Source of the DNA: Immundisolibacterales bacterium
GTDB taxonomy: Bacteria > Pseudomonadota > Gammaproteobacteria > HK1
Reading direction: 5' to 3'
Length of the DNA stretch: 64,000 nt
Assembly (NCBI GenBank): GCA_026712715.1
Contig: JAPOPW010000027.1
Coordinates: forward strand, 1 to 64,000
How positions within the stretch are numbered: the first letter of the stretch is position 1; every line of letters begins with the position of its first letter. A program made the position numbers and the translations under genes. Shown here piece after piece: positions 37,563-47,188 of the stretch. Under the pieces are notes generated by a model. It did no database searches and had not been told where the DNA came from. It worked only from the letters and a program-made list of their open reading frames with translations.

Positions 37563-38339
37563 TCAGAACTGTTGATAGGTGCGACGTGGCAGGTAGTGCA
37601 GGACCTGCCGCTCGGCGAAGACGACGGCGACGTAGGCGACGATGCCGATGAGGGTGAGCGCGATAATCGAGACGAAAACCATTGCCGTGTTGCCCGCCCC
37701 CTCGCCGAACACCAGAAGGTAGCCGAGTCCCATGTTGCCGCCGACGAGCTCGCCGACCACGACACCGATGACCGCGAGGGTCGCGCCGATGCGAAGCCCC
37801 GAGAAGAGCGCCGGCATCGAGGCCCGGAACTCGATCTTCCAGAAGATCTGCGCGCGGCTCGCCTTGAACGATCGGGCGAGGTTGACGAGGTCCGGGTCGA
37901 CGGCGCGCAACGCCCCGAGGACGTTGACCATGATCGGAAAGAACACGATGAGGATCGCGACCAGGATCTTCGGGGTCACCGTGAACCCGAACCAGAGGAC
38001 GAAGAGCGGCGCGAACGCGACCTTCGGCGCGATCTGGAGAGCTAGGATGTACGGGGACAGCACGAACTCCGTCGACGGCGACATCCCGAGGACGTAGCCG
38101 ACGCTCATGCCGAGCACCGCCCCCAGGACGAACCCGGCCGCCACCTCGCCGGCGGTCACCGCGGTGTGGAAGAACACCCGGTCCGTGCCCGTCATGCGAA
38201 GGAACTCCTCGAGAACGGACGAGACCGGCGGCAGGATGTAGGGCGGAATCCCCACCGCAGCCGGTCCCCACTCCCAGAGGGCGAGAAACACGGCGAGGAG
38301 CGCCGCGCTCGCCGCTCCGAGCCTTCGCTGGCGCTGCAC
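37563..38339 (-). CDS. ABC transporter permease, SsuC/TauC type
   Basis: A 258-residue inner-membrane permease with about six helices. TM1 is LLAVFLALWEWGPAAVGIPP. The cytoplasmic coupling loop EFRASMPALFSGLRIGATLA is the EAA-type motif. The start GTG 38339 was chosen because it precedes TM1 closely; an ATG at 38477 would overlap the substrate-binding gene by about 100 bases. It works with the ATPase at 39479 and the binding protein at 38374. Confidence 0.88.
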   Translation of the reverse strand: MQRQRRLGAASAALLAVFLALWEWGPAAVGIPPYILPPVSSVLEEFLRMTGTDRVFFHTAVTAGEVAAGFVLGAVLGMSVGYVLGMSPSTEFVLSPYILALQIAPKVAFAPLFVLWFGFTVTPKILVAILIVFFPIMVNVLGALRAVDPDLVNLARSFKASRAQIFWKIEFRASMPALFSGLRIGATLAVIGVVVGELVGGNMGLGYLLVFGEGAGNTAMVFVSIIALTLIGIVAYVAVVFAERQVLHYLPRRTYQQF

Positions 38340-38373
38340 CGCCGCCTCGCCGGGGGACCGGCCGTTCCCCCAC

Positions 38374-39372
38374 TTATTGCACGAACCGGTTCGTGTACAG
38401 GTCTTCGACGGGAACCGCCTCGCGCACGATGCCCTCGCCCACGTAGAAGTCCTGGAGCGCCGCGAGCCGGTCCGCATCCATGGCGCCGAGGGTTTCCTGG
38501 CCCGGATAGACGTGCTGGTTGTAGAGCCGGAACACCGCCTCCATCGCCTTCTCCTGGCCTTCGTGCTGCGGAACGGCCTTGACGTAGTCCCGCGCCGCCT
38601 GCTCCGGATCGGCCATGATGTCCCGCATGCCCTTGAGGGTCGCGCGCACGAGCTTCCCGATGAGCTCGGGCTGCTCGGCGATCACGTCGTCGGCGGCGAG
38701 GATCGCCTGCGCCATCGATCGAAAGTGGGCGTCGGCGGGAAAGAGGTTCATCTTCTTTCCCTGCGCCGCGGCGATGGCGATCCAGTCCGGGACGGCCGCC
38801 ATCGCGTCGGCTTCCCCGGCGATGAAGAGCTTCCAGGTGTTCGAGGGGCCGGCCGCCTGGGCGTCGATGTCGTTGCGGGTGAGGCCGACGCTCGCGAGCA
38901 TGCCGAGCAGCGCGTAGAACGTCGTGTCCTGGTAGGACATCGTCGTCACCGTGCGGCCCTTCAGGTCCTCCACCCGGTCGATTCCCGCCTCCTGGTCGGT
39001 GGCGAGGATCATGAGCGAGCCGCCGCCGAGGACGGCCACCGCCTTCACCGGGATGCCGTTGGCGCGAACGATGAGGGGGGTGTCGCCGATACCGCCCCCG
39101 ATGACCGCGTTGCCGGCCCCCACCTGCTTCGCGACGTCCACCCCGCCCCGGGCGGCCACGAACTCGACTTCGAGGCCTTCCTCGGCGTAGTAGCCCTTGC
39201 CCTTGGCGAGCATCCACGGACCGAAGGCGGGCAGGAAGGCGGGCGCGGGGAGGAGGTAGGTGACCTTCTGCGCGGCCTCGGCGATCGCCGCGGGCGCGAT
39301 GGCGAGAAGGGCGGCGAGGGCGCCCCCGACAATGGTGCGCGCGAGGCGCGCGATTGCGTCGATGCTGAACAT
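38374..39372 (-). CDS. ABC transporter substrate-binding protein, NMT1/SsuA-like
   Basis: A 332-residue periplasmic binding protein. The signal peptide (about residues 1-34) contains LARTIVGGALAALLAIAPAA. The mature part has the NMT1-like fold pattern KVTYLLPAPAFLPAFGPWML and AKGKGYYAEEGLEVEFV typical of nitrate/sulfonate/aromatic-acid binding proteins. GGAGG lies 10 bases before the ATG at 39372. It lies between the ATPase and permease genes. The likely cargo is the compound attacked by the Rieske oxygenase. Confidence 0.88.
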   Translation of the reverse strand: MFSIDAIARLARTIVGGALAALLAIAPAAIAEAAQKVTYLLPAPAFLPAFGPWMLAKGKGYYAEEGLEVEFVAARGGVDVAKQVGAGNAVIGGGIGDTPLIVRANGIPVKAVAVLGGGSLMILATDQEAGIDRVEDLKGRTVTTMSYQDTTFYALLGMLASVGLTRNDIDAQAAGPSNTWKLFIAGEADAMAAVPDWIAIAAAQGKKMNLFPADAHFRSMAQAILAADDVIAEQPELIGKLVRATLKGMRDIMADPEQAARDYVKAVPQHEGQEKAMEAVFRLYNQHVYPGQETLGAMDADRLAALQDFYVGEGIVREAVPVEDLYTNRFVQ

Positions 39373-39478
39373 GAGGGAGGTCCTCCAGTGGGTCGGATGA
39401 AGAGCGGTCGCGCCAATTGCGCGCCGCGCAAGGCGACGCCACGCTCCCGCGCGGCGGGCCGGCGGCGACGAGCTCACG

Positions 39479-40266
<788 letters not shown>

Positions 40267-40270
<4 letters not shown>

Positions 40271-41709
40271 GGCGATGCAAGCTCGCGCAGGGCGGACCCG
40301 AAGGCGTCCTCCGTCCAGGGGCCGCCCCCCGGGTTGGCGACGTCGGATTCGTTCAGGCGCGCGACGATGCCCGGCCGGTCATGGACCTCGGCGGCGAACG
40401 TCGCCGTCAGCGCGTCGGCGAGACTCGTCTCGAAGTCGTTCGGGGCGCGCGCGCGATGCTGCCAGCGATACAGGAGGGGTTCGGCGAAGTCCTCGACGGT
40501 GCCGGCGTCTCCCTTGCTCCCGCGCGGCTCGGCGAGCCACGGATTGAACTCGAGCTCGCCGTTCGGGCGGGGATGGAACCGTTCCTTGCGCGGGGCGAGC
40601 TGCGGGCCATCGGCCGTGCGCGCCTCGCTGTCCGGTCGGCGGCCTCGATCCGTGGCCGTGGCGGTCCCCGTCGCCGCGGGTGCGGCGTCTCCGGCGAGGG
40701 CGGTCGCCTGACGCTCCGCCTCCTTCGCGAGGAAGCGCCGTACCCGCGCGAGCCCGGTGTCGTGCTGGTAGAGGAACTCGCTCTCTCGCGCGTCGCCGGC
40801 CATCGCCTCGAGCACCAGCCGATCCTGCTCGAGCACGTCCCAGTGCAGGGACTCGAGCCGCATGCGGTACAGGAACCGCCAAAGGTCCCGCTGCCAGCCC
40901 GCGACCGCGCGCACCCGCCAGAAGAAGACCTGGCACGTCTCCCGGTCTACCGGGGTCACGAAGCCGACGATGCCGAAGGGGCCACCCGGACCCGCCTCCT
41001 TGCCGTAGGGGATCTCGAGGCGCATCCAATGGCCGCCGGAGGCGCCGAACTCCACCCAGTCGAAGTTGACGTTGCGCTGGTCCTCCTTCTCGCAGAGGAA
41101 ACCGGTGTCGGTCGGGACGACCCGCAGGCGCGCCCGCCGGTTCCCGCTGGCCATCGAGTGCGAGCGCGCGTGCAGATAGGCGCCGTGCATCGGATCCATC
41201 ACGTTGTCGATGGCGTAGCGGTAGTTGCACCGCCACACGGCAACGCAGAGCATGGTTGCGAAACGCTCGTCGGTCAGTTGCTCGGGGAGGTCGAGCGCGG
41301 CCGGCTCGGCGTGCAGGGCATCGCCGAACCACGCGAAGATTGCCCCGCGCACCTCGCGGCAGGGATAGCGGCGGACCGCGGCCTTCCCCGTCAGCGGGCA
41401 CGATTCGACGGCCGGCACGTCGAGGACGGTGCCGCTCGGGTCGATCTCCACCCCGTGATACCAGCACGCGAGCCGGTCCCCGAGGTTCCAGCCGAGGGAC
41501 AGGCGCGCCCCCCGGTGGGGGCAGCGGTCCTCGAGGGCGTGGACGGCCCCGTCCCGGTCGCGCCACACGACGATGCGTTCGCCGAGGCGGGTGACTCCGA
41601 GGGGGTTCTCGCCGACCTGCCAGCTCGGGGCGATCGGATACCACAGGTTGCGCAGCCCCTCTTCGAGGAGGGCGCCGGCGTCGGCCGCGATCGACGCTTC
41701 TTCTGACAT
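40267..41709 (-). CDS. Rieske non-heme iron oxygenase with unusual C-terminal extension
   Basis: A 480-residue ring-hydroxylating oxygenase alpha subunit of the phthalate-dioxygenase-like class. The Rieske 2Fe-2S site is CPHRGARLS and CWYHGVEI (C-x-H-x17-C-x2-H), around residues 63-86. The catalytic iron triad lies in NVMDPMHGAYLHARSH. It is the first gene of the nine-gene run. No reductase/ferredoxin gene is adjacent, so electrons must come from elsewhere. Residues about 412-480 form an extra domain reading WQHRARAP, then GIVARLNES, then GGPWTEDAFGSALREL, resembling the HTH of serine recombinases. The ATG at 41709 is preceded by GGAGGACGACG. Confidence 0.9.
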
Positions 41710-41739
41710 CGTCGTCCTCCGCGGGCCGAGACCGTCAGT

Positions 41740-41761
41740 TTTGTTTCAGATACGAAACAAA
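41740..41761. promoter_or_regulatory. Perfect inverted repeat, probable repressor operator
   Basis: Arms TTTGTTTC and GAAACAAA are perfectly complementary across a 6-base centre (AGATAC). The site lies 31 bases upstream of the Rieske start codon, in a 242-base divergent gap that separates it from the extradiol-dioxygenase-like gene. It overlaps the predicted -10 and spacer of the minus-strand promoter. GAAAC-type palindromes are common IclR-family targets, and an IclR gene lies in the same run. Confidence 0.7.
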
Positions 41762-41775
41762 TTTTCAAGTATCAA
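41747..41775 (-). promoter_or_regulatory. Predicted sigma-70-like promoter of the Rieske run
   Basis: On the minus strand TTGATA (plus coordinates 41770-41775) matches five of six -35 bases. It stands 17 bases from TATCTG (41747-41752), a weak -10. The inverted repeat at 41740-41761 covers the -10 and most of the spacer, the classic position for repression by steric block. On the plus strand TAGAAT at 41782-41787 could be a -10 for the divergent gene, without a good -35. Confidence 0.5.
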
Positions 41776-41951
41776 CCAGTCTAGAATCGCTCCAGGGCGA
41801 GCGTCAAGAGTCCCGGCCGGTTCCGTGCACGCCGGGATGCCGCGCGATTGACTCGCCGGAAGGCAATGGGAAGACTACCGGCGAAGGGCCGGGACGCTCG
41901 GCGGCCACCGTCCATGCCGGCGCCGGGTGCGTTCATGGGGGAGGGGACGGA

Positions 41952-42881
41952 ATGATCACCGGAATCGACAAGGTCGTGTACGGCGTCGAGGACATGGGGG
42001 AGTGCGCCCGCTTCTTCGCTGACTGGGGACTCGCTCCGGCCGGCGAGAGCGACGGCGCCGCCCGTTTCGAGACCCTGGACGGCGGCGAGGTCGAGATTCG
42101 TCCGGCCGCCGACCCCTCGCTTCCGCCCGCCTTCGAGGCAGGCTCGACCCTGCGCCGGATCGTGTGGGGAGTCGAGAACGAGGCGGAGCTCGAGGCCCTG
42201 CGCGAACGGCTCGCCGCCCACGGTCCCGTCGACTCCGACGAGGAGGGGCCGAGCTGCACCGACCCCAACGGGCTCCGGCTGGGTTTCCGGGTTACCCGGC
42301 GGCGCGAACCGGGCGTCGCCGCGACGCCGGTGAACGCCCCCGGTCGGATCGGGCGGATCGATCGGCGTTCCCCCCTCTACGAGCGCGCGAAGCCGATCGA
42401 GATCGGCCACGTCGTGCTGTTCACCGCGGCCCTCGATCCGTCCCTCGAGCTCTACCGGGACGTGCTCGGCTTCGTCGTCTCGGACTGGTACCCGGAAGCG
42501 GGCTATTTCCTGAGGACCGCGCCGGAAGGCGGGCACCACGACCTGTTCCTCATCACCACTCCGGATGGCCGTCGCGGCCTCAACCACATCGCGTTCACCG
42601 TGCGGGACATCCACGAGGTGTTCGGGGGCGGGCTGCACGTCGCGCGCTGCGGCTGGCGCACGGAGATCGGTCCCGGCCGCCACCCCCTCTCGTCCGCCTA
42701 TTTCTGGTACGTGCACAACCCGGCAGGCGGGCTCGCCGAGTACTACGCCGACGAGGACTGGTGCACCGACGCATGGGAGGCGAGGGCCTGGCAGCGCACC
42801 CCCGAGAACTTCGCCGAGTGGGCCATCGCGGGCGGCCTCGACGGCACCACCCGCCGCCAGGCCTCACCCCCCGCCGAGTAG
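41952..42881 (+). CDS. Two-domain VOC protein, extradiol ring-cleavage dioxygenase type
   Basis: A 309-residue two-module VOC enzyme with the size and layout of type I extradiol dioxygenases. The C-terminal module has candidate iron ligands His in IEIGHVVLFTAAL, His in GRRGLNHIAFTVRDIHEVF and Glu in GLAEYYADEDW, plus HHDLFLI, a usual active-site region. The N-terminal module (ITGIDKVVYGVEDMGE) is degenerate, as in that family. It is transcribed divergently from the Rieske run across the shared operator gap, suggesting co-control and a ring-opening role. Confidence 0.85.
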   Translation: MITGIDKVVYGVEDMGECARFFADWGLAPAGESDGAARFETLDGGEVEIRPAADPSLPPAFEAGSTLRRIVWGVENEAELEALRERLAAHGPVDSDEEGPSCTDPNGLRLGFRVTRRREPGVAATPVNAPGRIGRIDRRSPLYERAKPIEIGHVVLFTAALDPSLELYRDVLGFVVSDWYPEAGYFLRTAPEGGHHDLFLITTPDGRRGLNHIAFTVRDIHEVFGGGLHVARCGWRTEIGPGRHPLSSAYFWYVHNPAGGLAEYYADEDWCTDAWEARAWQRTPENFAEWAIAGGLDGTTRRQASPPAE

Positions 42882-43408
42882 ACGCTCCGGACCTGCCCTT
42901 ACCGAACAGGTGTCGAAGAGAAAACACGCCCGCCCGGTCGGCGTACCAGGGCCTTCGCGGGGTACCCAGCGCGCGAGTGGGCTTCCCGTACCTCACTGAC
43001 GTTTGCCCTGCCCGCAGATGCCCGCGTCGGGTTCTGGTCCGCAGCCGGGGCGGCGCAGTGGTCCGCGAAGCGTTCAGGGGATATTTCGCCTCTCCACGCA
43101 ATAGGAATTTTCTTGGCAACAAATTTGTTGCCAAGATTTCCATTGTGAAATCGGTCGATTCGACATGGTCACCGTCGGCGAAGGCGTTGCCCGCCGGGAG
43201 AAGAGCCTGGATGCGGCTGAAGAAGCGGGTGCGCAATGAGGGTCCTGGCCACGGGTGGCGGAGACGAAGATCTCGGCAAGGATTTCAATGCGAGACCGGT
43301 GCACGCCCCGCCTTCTGAACGGGACGCGCCGTCGCGCGTTCCACGATGCGGCGCGCGGCGGTCGGTCGGAAGGGCGGCGGGGCGGCCGCCGGCGGTGGAG
43401 GGGGGCGG
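42882..43408. other. 527-base gene-free gap between convergent genes
   Basis: No credible gene was seen on either strand. The codon pattern of long frames here is the GC-rich noise typical of this genome. The middle (about 43080-43165) is conspicuously AT-rich for this genome and contains the 26-base perfect palindrome at 43111-43136. It could be a decayed regulatory region or the remains of a lost gene. Confidence 0.55.
43111..43136. repeat. 26-base perfect palindrome
   Basis: One half reads TCTTGGCAACAAA and the other is its exact reverse complement, with no unpaired centre. It sits in an AT-rich island in the gap between the convergent VOC and oxidoreductase genes. It has operator-like symmetry (MarR- or similar dimer-type), but no start codon of a credible gene follows on either side. 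As RNA it would fold into an 11-base-pair stem followed only by AUUUCC, a poor terminator. Confidence 0.7.
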
Positions 43409-44452
43409 TCAGGCGCGGGTGGGGTCGGGGGCGACCCTCACCAGCAGCTTGCCGAAGTTCCGGCCCTCGAGGAGGCCCATGAACGCCCTGGGCGCGTTCT
43501 CGATGCCCTCGACCACGTCCTCGCGGTAGCGGACCCGGCCGGTTCGCACCCATTCGCCCATGTCGGAATGGAACGCTTCGGCGTGCTCCGCGAAGTCGTA
43601 GACGATGAAGCCGCGGATGAGGAGGCGCTTGGTGAGCGATGCGCGCATGAGGTCGGTGACCGCGGCGGGACCGGAGGGGGGATCCCCGGGCTTCGCGTTG
43701 TACTGGGCGATGAGCCCGCACACCGGGACCCGGGCGAAGGGGTTGAGAAGCGGCAGCACCGCCTGGAACACGGGGCCGCCCACGTTCTCGAAATAGACGT
43801 CGATGCCGTCCGGACAGGCGCCCGCGAGCGACCCGGCAAGGTCCGGGTCGCGGTGGCTCACGCAGGCGTCGAAGCCGAGCTCGTCGACCACGTAGTCGCA
43901 CTTTTCCTTCGCGCCCGCGATCCCGACCACCCGGCATCCCTTGATCCGCGCGATCTGGCCGACCACCGCCCCCACCGCGCCCGAGGCGGCGGAGACCACC
44001 ACCGTCTCGCCTTCCTTCGGCTGGCCGATCCGGAGCAGTCCCATGTAGGCGGTCATCCCCGGCATGCCGAGGACGCCGACCGCGGTCGAAACGGGCGCGT
44101 TCGCGGGGTCGATGCGGCGCATGCTGCCGCCCGCCCGCGCCGTCGAGTGGGTCTGCCACCCGGTGAACGAGTTGACGAAGTCGCCCGGCGCGACCCCTGC
44201 CGCGCGCGACTCGACGACCTCGCTCACCCCGCCCGCCGGCATCACCGCGCCCAACTCCACTCCCGGCGCGTAGCCCGCGCCGGCCTCGTTCATGCGGCTT
44301 CGCATGTACGGGTCGAGCGAGAAATAGATCGTGCGAAGGAGCACTTCGCCGTCTCCCGGGCTCGGGAGCGGCCCTTCCTCGAGACGGAAGTCGGTCTCTT
44401 TCGGAGCGCCGTCGGGGTGGGCGGCGAGGACGATGCGTCGGTTCAGGGTCAT
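43409..44452 (-). CDS. NADP-dependent medium-chain reductase (CurA / leukotriene-B4 dehydrogenase-like)
   Basis: A 347-residue zinc-free MDR-family reductase. The opening NRRIVLAAHPDGAPKETDFR is typical of curcumin reductase/PTGR-type proteins. The nucleotide fold is VVVSAASGAVGAVVGQIARI, followed by GIAGAKEKCDYVVDELGFDA. Family members reduce alpha,beta-unsaturated ketones or aldehydes. Its start overlaps the sirtuin stop (ATGA), so the two are co-translated. Confidence 0.9.
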   Translation of the reverse strand: MTLNRRIVLAAHPDGAPKETDFRLEEGPLPSPGDGEVLLRTIYFSLDPYMRSRMNEAGAGYAPGVELGAVMPAGGVSEVVESRAAGVAPGDFVNSFTGWQTHSTARAGGSMRRIDPANAPVSTAVGVLGMPGMTAYMGLLRIGQPKEGETVVVSAASGAVGAVVGQIARIKGCRVVGIAGAKEKCDYVVDELGFDACVSHRDPDLAGSLAGACPDGIDVYFENVGGPVFQAVLPLLNPFARVPVCGLIAQYNAKPGDPPSGPAAVTDLMRASLTKRLLIRGFIVYDFAEHAEAFHSDMGEWVRTGRVRYREDVVEGIENAPRAFMGLLEGRNFGKLLVRVAPDPTRA

Positions 44453-45210
44453 GCGTTGGCTCCGGTCGCCTGGGCGAGGGTGGGACCGATCTCCCGGTGG
44501 AGCACGAGATCGGCGATTTCGTCGAAGTCCGTCGGGTCGCGGTTGAGGATCACGAGGCGCGCGCCGCGGCGCTTCGCGAGGGCGGGGAAGCCGGCCGCGG
44601 GGTAGACCACGAGCGACGAGCCGATCGACACGAAGAGATCGCAGGCGTTCGTCTCCTCCTCCGCGCGGGCCATCTCCGCTTCCGGCATGGCCTGGCCGAA
44701 GGAGATGGTCGCGCTCTTGACGTAGCCGCCGCAGTCGCAGACCGGCGCCGCCCCGTCACGCTCGAACCGCTCGCGAATGGCATCGATCTCGTAGCGTTTC
44801 GCGCACGCGAGGCAGCGGGCGTAGGTGGTGTTCCCGTGGAGCTCCACCACCCGCTCGTCCGGCACCCCCGACGCCTGGTGCAGGCCGTCGATGTTCTGGG
44901 TGATGACGCACGCGGCCTTCCCTCGGCGCACGAGCCGCGCGATCGCGGTGTGCCCCGCGTTGGGCCGCGCGACGCGGAGCGTCTTGTCGGTCTCGAACTT
45001 GCGCCGCCACGTCTCGCGGCGCGCCTCGTCCGAGGCCATGAACTCGCGGAAGTCGATCGGCCGGAACCGGGCCCAGATCCCCCCCGGGCTCCGGAAATCG
45101 GGAATTCCGGACTCGGTGCTGATCCCCGCCCCGGTGAAGAAGACGATGCGGCGGGCCTCCTCGATCAGCTCACGGAAGCGGGCGACGTCGGGGTGGACCG
45201 CGCTGGTCAT
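44449..45210 (-). CDS. Sir2-family NAD-dependent protein deacylase
   Basis: A 253-residue sirtuin. It has the NAD-binding GAGISTESGIPDFR, the active-site pocket ITQNIDGLHQASG and the catalytic histidine in VELHGNTTYARC. The four zinc cysteines are in CLACAKRY and CDCGGYVKS. FVSIGSSLVVYPAAGF and ILNRDPTDFD complete the Rossmann domain. The start ATG 45210 gives a standard sirtuin N-terminus; an in-frame ATG at 45279 is less likely. It is coupled to the downstream MDR reductase. Confidence 0.92.
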   Translation of the reverse strand: MTSAVHPDVARFRELIEEARRIVFFTGAGISTESGIPDFRSPGGIWARFRPIDFREFMASDEARRETWRRKFETDKTLRVARPNAGHTAIARLVRRGKAACVITQNIDGLHQASGVPDERVVELHGNTTYARCLACAKRYEIDAIRERFERDGAAPVCDCGGYVKSATISFGQAMPEAEMARAEEETNACDLFVSIGSSLVVYPAAGFPALAKRRGARLVILNRDPTDFDEIADLVLHREIGPTLAQATGANA

Positions 45211-45376
45211 CGAAAGTTCCACGGGGCTTTCGCCGGGGTCCGGCGCACCTGCCCCCGCAACGTCTCGTCGCGCGGACACGACCCGGCGCGGCGGTCGCGG
45301 GGGCGGCCGCCCGGACGGTCCTCGCCGGACGGGGCGCGCATCCGCCCGCCATGCCCCGAGAGCGGCAACCGGCCGG

Positions 45377-45985
45377 TCACGCGGCCGCGCCCGCGCTCGC
45401 CGGGGGCGGAGGCTGCGTCGCGTTCAGCAGCAGCCGGAAGGGAATGAGCAGGGCGAGGACGAATCCCGCCTTGACCGCGAGGTCTCCGAGCGCCCAGGTG
45501 ACCCAGATCGGGACCTCCCAGGACAGCAGGGCGGTCGCCGGAAGCTCGGTGCCGGCGAACGCGAGCGAGAAGAACAGGGCGGTGTCGAGCACCGAGCCGA
45601 GCGCCGACGAGACGAGCGGAGCCTGCCACCACCGCGCGTTTCGGAGGCGATCGAAGACCTGCACGTCGGCAAGCTGGGCGACGAGGAACGCGCTTCCGGA
45701 AGCGGCCGCGATGCGCGGGGTCGCGAGCCAGAACGAGAGCACCACCGCGCACGCGAAGCCGGCGAGCACCACCCGCCGCGCCCCCCCCGGCCCGAAGCGC
45801 CGGTTCACGAGATCGGTCACCAGGAACGCGAACGGATAGGAGAGGGCGCCCCAGGTGAGCCATTCGCCGAGGGGATGCTGGACGAGCACGTTCGACGCGG
45901 TGACCACCACCGCCATCGCCGCGATGCCGAACGCGATGCCGCGAATGCCGAGCGTCCGCCCGCGAATCGAGTCCCCCTCGGGCAT
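45377..45985 (-). CDS. yhhQ: Queuosine-precursor transporter YhhQ (VUT family)
   Basis: A 202-residue inner-membrane protein with about six helices. It aligns well with E. coli YhhQ, which imports queuine precursors (preQ0/preQ1) for tRNA queuosine: VVVTASNVLVQHPLGEWLTW, GALSYPFAFLVTDLVNRRFG, LADVQVFDRLRNARWWQAPL. GAGGGGC directly precedes the ATG at 45985. It follows the LLM gene by 8 bases and is likely co-transcribed with it. The N- and C-terminal regions are variable. Confidence 0.88.
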   Translation of the reverse strand: MPEGDSIRGRTLGIRGIAFGIAAMAVVVTASNVLVQHPLGEWLTWGALSYPFAFLVTDLVNRRFGPGGARRVVLAGFACAVVLSFWLATPRIAAASGSAFLVAQLADVQVFDRLRNARWWQAPLVSSALGSVLDTALFFSLAFAGTELPATALLSWEVPIWVTWALGDLAVKAGFVLALLIPFRLLLNATQPPPPASAGAAA

Positions 45986-45993
45986 GCCCCTCG

Positions 45994-47001
45994 TCACCGG
46001 CGGCGCTGCATGGCCGGGATGACGGTCATTCCGTACGCGTTCAGGGTCTCGTCTTGCCTGTCGTGCATCAGGTAGATCGCGAACTGGTCCACCCCGAGCG
46101 CGCGCAGCTCGTCCAGGCGGCGCACGTGGTTGGCCGGCGGACCGAGGATGCAGAAACGGTCCACGATCTCGTCCGGCACGAACTCGGTGTGCACGTTTCC
46201 GGCGCGGCCGTGGTCCGAGTAGTCGTAGTCCTGCCGGTCCCGGATGTAGTCGGTGAGCGCGGCCGGAACCCCGGAGCCGTCCTGGCCGTAGCGAGCCACG
46301 AGGTCGGCGACGTGGTTCCCGACCATGCCGCCGAACCAGCGCACCTGGTCGCGCTGGTGGGGGAGGTCGTCGCCGACGTAGGCCGGCGCCGCGACGCAGA
46401 ACCTGAGAGAGTCGGGGTCGCGCCCCGCCGCCTCGGCCGCCTCGCGGACGCTGCCGATGGTCCACGCCGCGATGTCCGGATCGGCGAGCTGCAGGATGAA
46501 GCCGTCGCTCCGGCTGCCGCAAAGCGCGAGCGCCTTCGGACCGTAGGCGGCCATCCAGACGTCGAGACTGCCCTCGCTTCGCCACGGGATCTTCTGCGGC
46601 TGGCCGCGGTAGGTGACTTCCCGCCCCTCCGCAAGTCCCTTGATGACCCCCATGGCCTCTGAAAGGGTGGCGAGCGAGCAGGGCGGGCGCCCGATGACTC
46701 GAAGCGCGGAGTCACCGCGCCCGATTCCGCATACCGTGCGTTCTCCGAACATCTGGTTGAGGGTCGCGAAGAGTGACCCGGTCACCGTCCAGTCCCGGGT
46801 CCCCGGATTCGTCACCATCGGTCCCACCTTCATCCGGCGGGTGGAGGAGAGGATCTGGGAGAAGATGACGAATGGCTCCTGCCACAGGATGTGGGAGTCG
46901 AATGCCCAGGTGTGCGTGAAGCCGAGGGTCTCGGCCCGCTGGGCAAGGTCGACCGTTCGCGATGCGGGAGGGTCGGTCTGGAGGACGATGCCGAATTCCA
47001 T
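45994..47001 (-). CDS. Luciferase-like (LLM) flavin/F420-type oxidoreductase
   Basis: A 335-residue luciferase-like monooxygenase-family TIM barrel. It opens MEFGIVLQTDPPASRTVDLA, then FTHTWAFDSHILWQEPFVIF and VGPMVTNPGTRDWTVTGSLF. In actinobacteria many such proteins use F420; in proteobacteria they may use FMN, and no F420-biosynthesis gene is seen here. The ATG at 47001 is preferred over 47010 because GGGA lies at usable spacing and the family begins MEFG. Substrate unknown. Confidence 0.85.
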   Translation of the reverse strand: MEFGIVLQTDPPASRTVDLAQRAETLGFTHTWAFDSHILWQEPFVIFSQILSSTRRMKVGPMVTNPGTRDWTVTGSLFATLNQMFGERTVCGIGRGDSALRVIGRPPCSLATLSEAMGVIKGLAEGREVTYRGQPQKIPWRSEGSLDVWMAAYGPKALALCGSRSDGFILQLADPDIAAWTIGSVREAAEAAGRDPDSLRFCVAAPAYVGDDLPHQRDQVRWFGGMVGNHVADLVARYGQDGSGVPAALTDYIRDRQDYDYSDHGRAGNVHTEFVPDEIVDRFCILGPPANHVRRLDELRALGVDQFAIYLMHDRQDETLNAYGMTVIPAMQRRR

Positions 47002-47188
47002 GATTCCCATCCGTCTCTGGCTGGGGCAATGGTACCCGCTACGCGTACCGGCCCGGTGAGATGTCGCAATCCTCCCTATGGCCGATCGCCCGTGCGCGCA
47101 CCGTGCAGCCGTTGGCGGCGCCTGCGCCGCGCGCGCAAGCCGGTCCCGTGTGCGCACGTGACGTGCCCCGCCCGCGAGCCGGTTGCTC

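Noticed and set aside
38340-38477. Longer permease start at ATG 38477
   Set aside because: The extra 46 residues are Arg/Ser/Thr-rich, lie inside the binding-protein gene and would precede the first helix by far too much.
43111-43136. Palindrome as a bidirectional terminator for the two convergent genes
   Set aside because: It is over 200 bases from both stop codons and is not followed by a U-run; kept as unexplained.
43236-43529. 98-codon plus-strand frame after the palindrome (MRVLATGGGDEDLG)
   Set aside because: No family resemblance, no ribosome-binding site of quality, and it runs antisense into the 3' end of the real reductase gene.
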